Assembly: GCA_020634575.1 (NCBI GenBank)
Contig: JACKBM010000004.1
Coordinates: 183,294-247,293, forward strand
Length of the DNA stretch: 64,000 nucleotides
Source of the DNA: Ardenticatenales bacterium
Lineage (GTDB): Bacteria > Chloroflexota > Anaerolineae > Promineifilales > Promineifilaceae
Direction of reading: 5' to 3'
Shown here: one piece after another, positions 1-7,952 of the stretch
Layout: the number at the start of each line of letters is the position of its first letter
Numbering within the stretch: position 1 is the first letter of the stretch
Notes under the pieces: model-generated
The model's database searches: none
What the model saw: only the letters and a program-made list of their open reading frames with translations
Told to the model about the DNA's origin: nothing
Program-made: the position numbers and the translations under genes

Positions 1-56
1 TTACGAAAAATCTTAATTAGTACTAAACTCCTAGTTAGACAAATGAGGAACGGTTA

Positions 57-2201
57 ATGAATCTAGCAAATGAGTATCTGGAACGCGTGTATGCCGGGGT
101 TTTAGGCAAGCTGATCGGCGTCTATCTGGGCCGCCCATTCGAGGGCTGGAGCTATGAACGCATCATGGCTGAGCTGGGCGAAATCAACTATTACGTTCAC
201 GAACGCTTTGGTGTCCCCCTGATCGTCACGGATGATGACATCAGCGGCACCTTCACCTTCCTGCGGGCCCTACCCGACTACCACCATTCACCTGATCTGA
301 CGCCGGCCCAAATTGGCCAGACCTGGTTGAACTACCTCATCGAGAAGCGCACCATCCTCTGGTGGGGCGGCATCGGCAATTCGACGGAGCACACCGTCTA
401 CCTGCGTCTGAAGCAGGGCATCCCGGCGCCAGCCTCCGGCTCTATGGCCCTGAATGGCAAAGTCGTCGCCGAGCAAATTGGTTCCCAGATTTTCATCGAC
501 GGCTGGGCCATGATCGCGCCGGGCGACCCTGAATTGGCGGCCGACCTGGCCCGCCGCGCCGCCAGCGTCAGCCACGACGGCGAGGCGATCTACGGCGCCC
601 AGCTCCTGGCCGCCATGGAAGCGCAGGCGTTCGTGGAAAGTGATGTGGACAAATTGCTGGACGTCGGCCTGAGCGTTATCCCGGCCGATTCCATTATCTA
701 TCGCATGGTCAACGAGATCCGCGGCTGGCACGCCGCCGAACCGGATTGGCGCGCCGCCCGCGAGCTGATCGCCGCCCACTACGGCTACGACAAATACGGC
801 GGCAACTGCCACATGGTCCCCAACCACGGTCTCATCATCCATGGCCTGCTCTACGGCGAGGATGATTTCCAGCGCTCCATGATGATCGTCAACACCTCCG
901 GCTGGGATACCGACTGCAACGCCGGCAATCTCGGCTGCCTGCTGGGCATCAAAAATGGGCTGGGGACGCTCTCAACCGGGCCGGACTGGCTTGGCCCCAT
1001 CGCCGACCGGCTCTATCTGCCCACCGCCGACGGCGGCCGCGCCATCTCCGACGCTGTGCGCGAAAGCTACGAGGTCGTCAACATCGCCCGGCGGATGCGG
1101 GATTTGCCGCCACTGGCGCCCAAGAAGGGGGCTCGTTTCCATTTTGAGCTGCCGGGGTCAGTGCAAGGGTTTATGCTGGAAGATAGCATCGCCTGCCGGG
1201 GCACGGCGACGGTGGCCAATGTGGCCGGTCACAGCCAGACGGGCAGCCGCAGCCTGGCCATTCGCTGCCAGCAGCTGGCGACCGGCCGGTACGCCCGCGT
1301 CGCTACCCCCACCTTCATCCCCAACAAAGCGGTCGCTGACTTCTTCTCCGGCGAAGGTTACGCCCTACTCGCCTCGCCCACCCTGTACAACGGCCAGACC
1401 ATCCGCGCCGCTGTCCAGGCTGATGCGACCAACCCCGGTCCCCTGACTGCCGCCCTGTTCATCCAGCAATACGGCCCGGATGACGAGTTACTGACCGTTT
1501 ACGGTCCCACCGTCACGCTGGCGCCAGGTGAGGAACACAGCTACACCTGGCCCTTGCTGCTGGATAGCCAGGCGCCCATCGCCCAGGTCGGGCTTGAGGT
1601 GCGTGGGGCACCGGCCGGTTCCGGCACCATCTACCTGGATTACCTCACCTGGGACGGCATGGCCGACCTCACCCTCACCCGGCCCGATTACCCCGGCACC
1701 ATGTGGCAACGCGCCTGGGTCAATGGGGTCGATGAACATTGGCGCCAGGCACCGGAGGCCTTCCGGCTGATCCAGAATTACGGCTGCGGCCTTTTTATGC
1801 ACGGCAGCCGCGACTGGACCGATTACGAAGTCAGCGCCAGCCTGACTCCGCACCTGGCCAAACGAGCCGGCCTGGCCGCCCGCGTCCAGGGGATGCGCCG
1901 TTATTACGCCCTGCTGCTCGGGCCCGATGGCGCCGCCCAACTCGTCAAAGCGCTCGATGGCGACACCGTGCTGGCCGCGGCTGACATCGGCTGGCGCTGG
2001 GGCGGCAGCTATGACCTGCGGCTGCGCGTCCAGGGCAATCAGATCCAGGGCTGGGTCGATGGGCAGCTCCTCTTCGATCTTGTGGACAACGACGACCCCC
2101 TCAGCGGCGGCGCCATCGCCCTCGTGATCGAGGAAGGCCGCCTGGGCACCAACGAAGTACGAATTAAACCTGCAGAAATAGCCGCGAATGGCGCGAATTA
2201 G
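57..2201 (+). CDS. ADP-ribosylglycohydrolase-family protein with C-terminal beta-sandwich region
   Basis: A 714-residue protein. The first ~350 residues read as an ADP-ribosylglycohydrolase (ARH/DraG) fold: an acidic triplet in VTDDDISGTF (D59-D61), GGIGNSTEH, and GWDTDCNAGNLG (D284, D286), the residues that bind the two magnesium ions in this family. ARH enzymes cleave ADP-ribose from proteins or hydrolyse related N- or O-glycosides. The remaining ~350 residues contain no ARH motif; they look like two beta-sandwich modules (the last resembling a LamG/DUF1080-like concanavalin fold, with GWVDGQLLFDL), which suggests sugar or glycan binding, so a glycoside substrate is as likely as ADP-ribosyl-protein. 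The start has GAGGAA nine bases upstream. The last codons run into a degenerate GCGAATTAGCG repeat. The next gene (UroD-like) follows after 65 bases and is probably co-transcribed. Family call firm, substrate unknown. Confidence 0.85.
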   Translation: MNLANEYLERVYAGVLGKLIGVYLGRPFEGWSYERIMAELGEINYYVHERFGVPLIVTDDDISGTFTFLRALPDYHHSPDLTPAQIGQTWLNYLIEKRTILWWGGIGNSTEHTVYLRLKQGIPAPASGSMALNGKVVAEQIGSQIFIDGWAMIAPGDPELAADLARRAASVSHDGEAIYGAQLLAAMEAQAFVESDVDKLLDVGLSVIPADSIIYRMVNEIRGWHAAEPDWRAARELIAAHYGYDKYGGNCHMVPNHGLIIHGLLYGEDDFQRSMMIVNTSGWDTDCNAGNLGCLLGIKNGLGTLSTGPDWLGPIADRLYLPTADGGRAISDAVRESYEVVNIARRMRDLPPLAPKKGARFHFELPGSVQGFMLEDSIACRGTATVANVAGHSQTGSRSLAIRCQQLATGRYARVATPTFIPNKAVADFFSGEGYALLASPTLYNGQTIRAAVQADATNPGPLTAALFIQQYGPDDELLTVYGPTVTLAPGEEHSYTWPLLLDSQAPIAQVGLEVRGAPAGSGTIYLDYLTWDGMADLTLTRPDYPGTMWQRAWVNGVDEHWRQAPEAFRLIQNYGCGLFMHGSRDWTDYEVSASLTPHLAKRAGLAARVQGMRRYYALLLGPDGAAQLVKALDGDTVLAAADIGWRWGGSYDLRLRVQGNQIQGWVDGQLLFDLVDNDDPLSGGAIALVIEEGRLGTNEVRIKPAEIAANGAN

Positions 2202-2240
2202 CGCGAAGGAAATTAGCGAGAATTGGCGAAATTAGCGGCC
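2178..2240. repeat. Degenerate short tandem repeat (GCGAATTAGCG-like)
   Basis: About five imperfect copies of a GCGAAT(T)(A/G)GCG-like unit lie across the stop codon of the ADP-ribosylglycohydrolase-like gene and the start of the spacer. The final residues of that protein are therefore encoded by repeat DNA. No function is evident. Confidence 0.5.
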
Positions 2241-2266
2241 CAGTTTTTTCTCTGAGGAGGTAAACG

Positions 2267-3208
2267 ATGAACAAGCGTGAACGGATTTTTGGCTTACTGG
2301 AAACGGCTGGGCCGTGGGATTATGTACCGGCCGGTTTTTTCATCCATTTCCCCGAGCAATACCATTACGGCCAGGCGGCCGTGGACAAACATCTGGAGTA
2401 TTTCCGCTACACTGGCATGGATTTTGTCAAAATCCAGTTTGAGAATAGGTTTCCGGACCGGCCGGAAATCCGCCGGCCCGCTGACTGGGCCAATATGCCT
2501 CAGTATGGTCCCGAGTTCTATGAAAATCAGCTCAGCGTCGTCAAAGGGCTGGTCGATGCGGTGGGTACGGAAGCGCCCATCATCATGACGCTCTACTCTA
2601 CCTTCATGTGTGCCGGCCAAACCGTCGACAAAGATTTGCTGTTACAACATCTGCAAGAAGATCCGGAACAGGTCAAAAAGGGTTTTGAGGCGATCAGCCA
2701 GAGCCTCCTTTATTTTGTGCGCGAATGCATCAAACTGGGCGTCGATGGCTTCTACGCCTCCACTCAGGGCGGCGAAAGCTTCCGGTTGGGCAATTCAGAT
2801 CTCTTCAACAATTACGTCAAACCATTTGACCTGCTGCTGATGAACGAGATGAACGCCCACTGCCCCTTCAACATCCTCCACGTCTGTGATTACCACGGCG
2901 GCTATGACGACCTCTCCCCATTCCCGGATTATCCGGGCCAGATCGTCAATTGCAGCCTGAAAGTGGGCGATGGGATGATGACGGGGCAACAGGTGGCGGC
3001 GCTGTTCGGCCGGCCGTTCATGGGCGGGCTGGACCGGCACGGCATCATCGCCCAGGGCAGCCCGGCTGAGGTGGCGGCTGCCACCAGGGAGATCCTGGCG
3101 GCAGCACCAGATCAATTTATGCTAGGCGCGGATTGCACCCTACCCGGCGAAGTGGATTGGGACAACATCAAAACGGCCATCGACACGGCGCACGGCCACG
3201 CACAGTAG
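2267..3208 (+). CDS. Uroporphyrinogen decarboxylase-fold protein (UroD-like)
   Basis: 313 residues beginning MNKRERIFGLLET, the usual opening of UroD-fold proteins outside haem synthesis. The sequence keeps the TIM-barrel pattern of the family (GMDFVKIQFENRF, GVDGFYASTQGGES, FNILHVCDYHGGYD, FMGGLDRHGIIAQGSP, FMLGADCTLPGEVDWDNI). The late GADCTLPGEVDWDNIKTAI segment matches the C-terminal part of UroD-like methyltransferases and corrinoid-linked relatives. It is not a typical HemE: no haem gene is nearby and it is shorter. The start has GAGGAGG nine bases upstream. It follows the ADP-ribosylglycohydrolase-like gene closely, so the two may act on one catabolic substrate. Fold call good, reaction unknown. 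Confidence 0.8.
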   Translation: MNKRERIFGLLETAGPWDYVPAGFFIHFPEQYHYGQAAVDKHLEYFRYTGMDFVKIQFENRFPDRPEIRRPADWANMPQYGPEFYENQLSVVKGLVDAVGTEAPIIMTLYSTFMCAGQTVDKDLLLQHLQEDPEQVKKGFEAISQSLLYFVRECIKLGVDGFYASTQGGESFRLGNSDLFNNYVKPFDLLLMNEMNAHCPFNILHVCDYHGGYDDLSPFPDYPGQIVNCSLKVGDGMMTGQQVAALFGRPFMGGLDRHGIIAQGSPAEVAAATREILAAAPDQFMLGADCTLPGEVDWDNIKTAIDTAHGHAQ

Positions 3209-3629
3209 CTTGCCCGACGTCACCCTGAGCTTCGTTCATGGGGTAAAACGCCCCTCAAGAGAGAGCGAAGGGCCCCGGGCTTGACCAGCCAGTGGCAGGA
3301 TTCGTATGCTGCCCGGCCGTCAAACCAGCTAATGGTCTGGCCTGTCAGCGCCTCGGATCGGGGTCCCTCGCCGTCCCTCAAGGAGATCGATTCTCATGAC
3401 GGAAAAGGCTGCCAAGAAACAAGCCGGAAAAGGCGTGCGGTCTGAGGTTCGTAGTAAACGCTTTAGCGTTCAACGCTTATGCCTTTCGGAGGCGGGTTTC
3501 GCCTGACCATTGCCTGGCTGAATAGCCGCCAAAGGCTAAAGCCCTTTACTACGAACCTGGTTTCAACCTGGCGACCTTCTGCTCCATCAGCAGCCAGTAT
3601 GAACCACGATAAGTAAACCTACCTGCCAT
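3209..3629. other. Intergenic region without a gene; holds one inverted-repeat element
   Basis: About 420 bases between convergent genes. I see no open frame with a ribosome site. A CCCTGAGCTTCGTT...GAGCGAAGGGCC stretch near 3224-3275 looks like a decayed dispersed repeat, and the inverted-repeat element at 3445-3558 (listed separately) fills the right half. Confidence 0.5.
3445..3558. repeat. Imperfect inverted-repeat element (MITE/REP-like, ~114 bp)
   Basis: Left end AGGTTCGTAGTAAACGCTTT (3445 onward) and right end AAAGCCCTTTACTACGAACCT are near-perfect reverse complements over about 23 bases with one indel. The interior also contains GCTTTAGCGTTC and GGCTAAAGCCC arms. The structure is that of a small non-autonomous palindromic element; only one copy was recognised in this window. 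Confidence 0.65.
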
Positions 3630-4841
3630 TTACCCTTTCTGCTGCATCCACTCCACGGCTGTCGCCACCAGCGAGGCGGCACCGATAGCCAGGGCGCGCT
3701 CATCCATGCGGAAGGTGGGTGTGTGGACCGGGTAATGACGGTCCCATTCTGGGTTGTGCACGCCCAGCATCATAAAACAGCCAGGCACAGCTTCCAGCAT
3801 CAGGCTGAAATCCTCGCCCGCCATGATCGGTTTGCGCTCGAACACCTTGTCCGTGCCCAGTAAACCGTTCAAACCGGCAAAAGCAACCTGCGCCGCCTCG
3901 CTGTCATTCACCGTCGGCGGCACACCCAGGTGGATGGTCAGATCAACCTCACCTCCCAGCGCTTCCACCACCTTGCAGGCGCGGCGCAGCTCATCCTGGA
4001 GCAACTGCCGCGTCCCCGGGGTCATGCTGCGCATGGTGCCGGTGATTTTGATCTCATCCGGGATAACGTTAGAGGCTGTCCCACCGTGAATCGTGGTCAG
4101 CGAGACCACGCCGGATTCCAGTGGGTCCAACCGCCGGCTGACAATGTTGTTGACCGCCAGCAGCAGATGAGCTGACAGCACCAGCGGGTCATTGGCCAGA
4201 TGAGGAAAAGCGCCATGGCCGCCAAAACCACGCACCGTCAGCTCCACGCCATCGCCCGCTGCCAGCAAACCGCCGGCCCGGGTGCTGACCGTGCCCACCT
4301 CAGACTCCGGGTCCACGTGCAGTCCAAAAACCGCATCCAAGCCATCCAAAGCACCTTCTTCAACCATACGCCGGCCGCCTGATTTGCCTTCCGCATCCCG
4401 GTTCTCTTCACTGGGCTGGAACAGCAGGCGGATGCTGCCGGGCAGGCGACCCTCATCAGCAAACCCTTTCAAGATGGTAGCGGCGCCCATCAGGATGGCG
4501 GTATGGGCATCGTGGCCGCAGGCATGCATCACGCCGGAGACCTGGCTGTCGAACGCATAGCCATTCTCTTCCAGAATCGGCAGCGCATCCATATCCGCGC
4601 GCAGCCCAACCGCCGGGCCGCTGCCTTCAATGTGGCCAACGACACCCGTTTTGGCGACGCCGGTTTCAGTCTCAATGCCCAGCTCATGCAGAACGGAGTT
4701 GACCAGGCGGGCGGTCTGCACTTCCGTGTAGGCCAGCTCCGGCGTCTGGTGGATGGTGCGACGCCAATCGACAATCTGCCCTTGCAGCGCTTCGGCCCGG
4801 GCCATAATTTCCTGGGGAGTAATCGGGTTATTGGGGGACAT
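3630..4841 (-). CDS. M20-family amidohydrolase (N-acyl-amino-acid / hippurate hydrolase type)
   Basis: 403 residues from the chosen start (MSPNNPITPQ), preferred because GAGG lies five bases upstream; an upstream in-frame ATG has none. The protein has the M20D plan: metal and active-site motifs GLRADMDALPI, HACGHDAHTA, QPSEE, GLHVDPE, and a late GEDFS segment, with the dimerisation domain between. Members hydrolyse the amide of N-acyl amino acids, hippurate or indole-acetyl amino acids in the cytoplasm using two divalent metals. Length is normal for the family. It stands alone, convergent with the UroD-like gene and divergent from the aminotransferase, which together could remove acyl groups and then transaminate amino acids; that link is inference only. 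Confidence 0.92.
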   Translation of the reverse strand: MSPNNPITPQEIMARAEALQGQIVDWRRTIHQTPELAYTEVQTARLVNSVLHELGIETETGVAKTGVVGHIEGSGPAVGLRADMDALPILEENGYAFDSQVSGVMHACGHDAHTAILMGAATILKGFADEGRLPGSIRLLFQPSEENRDAEGKSGGRRMVEEGALDGLDAVFGLHVDPESEVGTVSTRAGGLLAAGDGVELTVRGFGGHGAFPHLANDPLVLSAHLLLAVNNIVSRRLDPLESGVVSLTTIHGGTASNVIPDEIKITGTMRSMTPGTRQLLQDELRRACKVVEALGGEVDLTIHLGVPPTVNDSEAAQVAFAGLNGLLGTDKVFERKPIMAGEDFSLMLEAVPGCFMMLGVHNPEWDRHYPVHTPTFRMDERALAIGAASLVATAVEWMQQKG

Positions 4842-4930
4842 CTGAACCTCGTTGCGATAAGAATGGCTTGCAGCCAAAGGAAAGTAAACGATGCCCCCGA
4901 TTATGCCTGCAAAATAAGCTTAAAGGAAGT

Positions 4931-4990
4931 CGTCTGGGGCGGCAACCCGACAGGAGAATGCCTTCTCCTGTCGGGTTGCCGCCCCAGACG
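4931..4990. repeat. Perfect 27-bp palindrome with 6-base loop (half copy of the composite repeat family)
   Basis: Arms 4931-4957 and 4964-4990 are exact reverse complements around the loop ATGCCT. The core GGCGGCAACCCGACAGGAGA is the same sequence type as the palindromes inside the repeats at 43898-44116, 46238-46422 and 47060-47293, and the following GTCGCGCCTGCAGGGCGCG also matches those copies. It lies between divergently transcribed genes, so it is not a simple terminator of either. Confidence 0.85.
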
Positions 4991-5064
4991 TCGCGCCTGC
5001 AGGGCGCGTCCCATGCAGCTTGTGGCATATAATGGCACGATGGCTAATGGAGGCGTACCACGCA

Positions 5065-6240
5065 ATGAACCTTTCGAAACGTAGTCAGCAGTTACAGGCG
5101 GCCGCCGTCGTGGGCATGCAAGCTCTGGCAGCCGAAAGAATGGCCCGGGGCGCGCCGTTGTACCCCCTTGTGCTGGGTGAATCCGATTTGGCGACACCCC
5201 AGCATATCGTCGCCGCCGGCCAGCAGGCCCTCGCTGCTGGATACACCTTTTATCCCCCCGGGCCGGGCTACCCCGAACTACGCGCCGCAATCGCCGCCAA
5301 GCTGGCACGCGCAAACAAGTTGTCGGTTGATCCTGGCACGGAAATCTTTGTCACCAATGGCAGCGGGCTGGGCCTGTTCCTGGCCATCCTGGCCGCCGTC
5401 GATCCCGGCGACGATGTGCTCATGAGCGACCCAACCTACGGGCCGTTCTTTGACGCCCTCCGGCTGGCCGGCGCCCGCCCCATCCTGGTCCCCCAACCGC
5501 TGGACGACGACGGCCAGCCCCGCTGGCGCGCCACACAGCTCGCCGCTGCCCTGACGCCTTCAACAAAGGCAATTATTATCAACACACCGTCAGCACCGGC
5601 CGGTACCGTCCTCGACCACGAACTCGACCTCATCGCCGAATTCGCCCTGCGCCATAACCTCATCATCATCGCCGATGAAGTCTTTGAAAGCCTGCTCTAC
5701 GATGGCCGGCAGCACCGCAGCATCGCCGCGCTTGGCCCCGAAGTGGCCGCTCGGACAATCACCGTCTTCAGCTTCTCCAAAAGCTACGCCATGACCGGCT
5801 GGCGGCTGGGCTACAACGTAGCGCCGCCACAGTTTGTAACGGCGATGGAACGGCTTTCCATGACCTTCGGCCGGCCGGCTGCCGCTTTCACCCAGCAGGC
5901 AGGCATTGCCGCCCTCAGCGGCCCGCAAACCTTCAGCGCCGCCATGCAGGCGGATTACGCCGGGCGGCGCGAACAGGTCGCGGCGCAGCTGGCGGGCATA
6001 CCCGGCCTGCGCTGGCAGCGCCCGGAAGGCGCGTTTTACTATTACCTGGACTTTTCCGCCTACGGTACAGACAGCACGGCACTGGCCGAGCGGCTCCTGC
6101 GCGAAGCCGGCGTGCTGCTGACGCCGGGTACGTTTTACGGACCGGCCGGTCAGGGCTACCTGCGCCTCTCCTTTGCCGGACCCATCAACAACACCCTCGC
6201 CGGGCTGGCCGCCCTGCAAGAAGCGCTCAGCCGCTGGTGA
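5065..6240 (+). CDS. PLP-dependent aminotransferase, class I/II (aspartate aminotransferase-like)
   Basis: 391 residues from MNLSKRSQQL; GGAGG lies 11 bases upstream, and longer in-frame starts lack support. Fold type I features are in order: YTFYPPGPGYPELRAAIA, GSGLGLFLAILA, YGPFFDA, INTPSAPAGTV, IIADEVFESLLYDG (PLP-binding Asp), and FSFSKSYAMTGWRLGY with the Schiff-base lysine in SKSYAMTGWRLGY, then LSFAGP with the C-terminal substrate Arg in RLSF. It transfers amino groups between amino acids and 2-oxo acids in the cytoplasm; the exact donor cannot be read. The stop at 6240 abuts the stop of the convergent DszB-like gene at 6241 with no spacer. Confidence 0.92.
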   Translation: MNLSKRSQQLQAAAVVGMQALAAERMARGAPLYPLVLGESDLATPQHIVAAGQQALAAGYTFYPPGPGYPELRAAIAAKLARANKLSVDPGTEIFVTNGSGLGLFLAILAAVDPGDDVLMSDPTYGPFFDALRLAGARPILVPQPLDDDGQPRWRATQLAAALTPSTKAIIINTPSAPAGTVLDHELDLIAEFALRHNLIIIADEVFESLLYDGRQHRSIAALGPEVAARTITVFSFSKSYAMTGWRLGYNVAPPQFVTAMERLSMTFGRPAAAFTQQAGIAALSGPQTFSAAMQADYAGRREQVAAQLAGIPGLRWQRPEGAFYYYLDFSAYGTDSTALAERLLREAGVLLTPGTFYGPAGQGYLRLSFAGPINNTLAGLAALQEALSRW

Positions 6241-7263
6241 TTAACGATACAGCTCCGGCGCCGCCCAGGCCGCGACATCAAAATCCTGCTCGATAAACTG
6301 ATGTTGCAGCAGGAAATCTTTCTGGTCACACACCGCCTGCAGTCGTTCGGGCGCCAGACTCGGCTCCAGGCTGTGATACAGCGCCTCACCATAAGCCAGT
6401 TCAACCCATTCTTCTGCATCCCCCAGCTCCCGGGCGATGATCCGCAACGTCTCTTTCTGATGGCTTTCGGCCCATTTGGCCGCCCGCCGAACCGTGTCCA
6501 GGTAGCGGCGCACCAGATCGGGCTGTTCGCGCACCAATTGGCCGCTCGCGGTGAAGAGCATGGGGGTGCCATTGGAGATCCGCTTCTGTCGGTCCGGGTG
6601 ACCCCCTAAATCGACCAGGGCGATTGCGCCGAGCAGCGCCTCCAGCATCAGCCCGCGAGCGCCGTTGAGGTGGATGGCATCAACGTCACCCCGAATCAGG
6701 GCAAACGCCTCCGCTCGCAGGATGGCCTGCTGCCGCTTGGCAGTCCACAACGTGCCGCTCTTTGAGCTGCCCTCGTCGCCGAGGAATGTCTCCTGCTCGG
6801 GCAAATCCACCCACTCGACTTCTGCCGGGTCCAATCCAGCCAGTTCCAGCCCGGTCAGCAGGCCGCGCAGCGACTTGCCGCGCCAGAAATCTATCTGGTC
6901 GCGTAGATGCTGCGGCACCCCCAGCCGCCGGCCGCGCAGATCCGCCAGATGGCGAATGCCGGAGTCAGGCAAGACGGCGATCGTCTGGTACTGATCAACC
7001 CAGGTGATGCCAATCAGGCGGGTGTCCGCGCCGCGGCTGTAGCTCCAGATCGGCGGCGTGTTGCCACCCTCGCGAAAGGAGTTGTCCTGGCTGTGGTCAA
7101 AATGGGACTCGCGCGTTTTCCGGCTGGCCGCTGCCCGCAGCGAGAGGACTTCGATGCCGTCCGGGGCAAATTCCTCATCCAGCCAGCCCATCTCGATGGC
7201 CAGCCCTGAGGCGGTTGGCATGGGGCAACGGGTGTACCAGAGGGTATCCGGCCGGTCACTCAT
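6241..7263 (-). CDS. DszB-like sulfinate desulfinase homologue (NMT1/SsuA-type fold)
   Basis: 340 residues, without a signal peptide although the fold is that of periplasmic ABC solute-binding proteins (SsuA/NMT1). It matches 2'-hydroxybiphenyl-2-sulfinate desulfinase (DszB) from memory: TLWYTRCPMPTASG with Cys13 at the place of DszB Cys27, SHFDH with His54 at DszB His60, and SFREGGNTPP with Arg64-x-Gly-Gly at the DszB Arg70 RxGG motif. The His-Arg spacing of ten is the same. LADLRGRRLGV and the C-terminal AAWAAPELYR also match. So the three catalytic positions are present, which ordinary SsuA proteins do not need. Start overlaps the stop of the upstream small gene by 8 bases, indicating translational coupling. 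No dszA, dszC or ABC permease lies nearby, so the sulfinate substrate is unknown. Confidence 0.72.
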   Translation of the reverse strand: MSDRPDTLWYTRCPMPTASGLAIEMGWLDEEFAPDGIEVLSLRAAASRKTRESHFDHSQDNSFREGGNTPPIWSYSRGADTRLIGITWVDQYQTIAVLPDSGIRHLADLRGRRLGVPQHLRDQIDFWRGKSLRGLLTGLELAGLDPAEVEWVDLPEQETFLGDEGSSKSGTLWTAKRQQAILRAEAFALIRGDVDAIHLNGARGLMLEALLGAIALVDLGGHPDRQKRISNGTPMLFTASGQLVREQPDLVRRYLDTVRRAAKWAESHQKETLRIIARELGDAEEWVELAYGEALYHSLEPSLAPERLQAVCDQKDFLLQHQFIEQDFDVAAWAAPELYR

Positions 7264-7693
7264 CCCCGCCCGCCTCCCAACGGCTCAGCTCCGCCCGGGC
7301 TGCGCGCAACGCCTCGTACTTGGCCGCCAGCTTGGCCGCGTCACCCCGACGGGCCGCTTTCAACATATCGCCCTCAAGCTCTGCCACCAGCAGGCGCGGA
7401 TAATAGTCCAACATCTCCTTGAGGTGAGCCAGGACAATTTTGCCGGTCAGCACCGGATGGTTATTGGTGACATTGGCATCCGGGAACTGCAGCCCGTGTT
7501 CCAGCTCAACTTCCAGCCCCATCTGGAACCATTCAGTTGAGATCGCCAGCGCTTCGGCGCCGACAAGTTTTTGCAGTATGCGAGCTTCCTCAAGCGGAAC
7601 AGTTGTATCGCTCAACTGGCTCCAGTCACGCAGACCCAACTCCTGGCAGGCCCGCTGCACTTCTGTCAACGGAATCAAATCAGCCACGTTCAT
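7256..7693 (-). CDS. Small DUF5661-like protein
   Basis: 145 residues. The central part carries WFQMGLEVELEHG, then TNNHPVLTGKIVLAHLKE and DYYPRLL, the pattern of DUF5661-type proteins, whose function is unknown. The conserved E-H and H pairs could bind a metal; this is a guess. The N-terminal third (TEVQRACQELGLRDWSQL) looks like a short helical leader. AGGAG lies ten bases before the ATG. It is the first gene of a two-gene unit with the DszB-like gene (8-base overlap), so it probably serves the same sulfur-related reaction or its regulation. Confidence 0.7.
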   Translation of the reverse strand: MNVADLIPLTEVQRACQELGLRDWSQLSDTTVPLEEARILQKLVGAEALAISTEWFQMGLEVELEHGLQFPDANVTNNHPVLTGKIVLAHLKEMLDYYPRLLVAELEGDMLKAARRGDAAKLAAKYEALRAARAELSRWEAGGDE

Positions 7694-7751
7694 CAGATTT
7701 CACTCCTTTCGGCTATGCGTTACGATCGAATCAGGCTGCTAAAATTATACG

Positions 7752-7871
7752 ATGAACATTCGTGCCATTCCCTATCATGAAGCCGGCAACAACTTACGCC
7801 AGGCGTTTGGCACCCTCCAGGAGCGGGTCGCGCCTACAGGCAGACAACCATCAACCTGGATTTGCCCTTAG
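7752..7871 (+). pseudogene. Short ORF, possible gene remnant
   Basis: A 39-codon frame (MNIRAIPYHEAGNNLRQ...) starting between the DUF5661-like gene and the terminator. Near 7830 the neighbouring frame reads RAYRQTTINLDLPLG and stops, as if one protein had been truncated and shifted. There is no ribosome site. I do not recognise the family. Confidence 0.2.
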
Positions 7872-7886
7872 GGTAGTTCCTTTGAG

Positions 7887-7920
7887 CAAAAAAGGCCTGC
7901 CCCGAATAACGGGGCAGGCC
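7887..7920 (-). terminator. Rho-independent terminator of the membrane-protein gene
   Basis: Read on the minus strand: GGCCTGCCCCG, loop TTATT, CGGGGCAGGCC, followed directly by a run of six T. It lies 33 bases beyond the stop codon of the gene at 7953-8831. Confidence 0.9.
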
Positions 7921-7952
7921 AGCAGAAAGTCATAAATTGTTTGGGCTCAGCG

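Noticed and set aside
6241..7263. Periplasmic ABC solute-binding protein
   Set aside because: No signal peptide and no permease or ATPase gene nearby; the DszB-type Cys, His and RxGG residues favour an enzyme.
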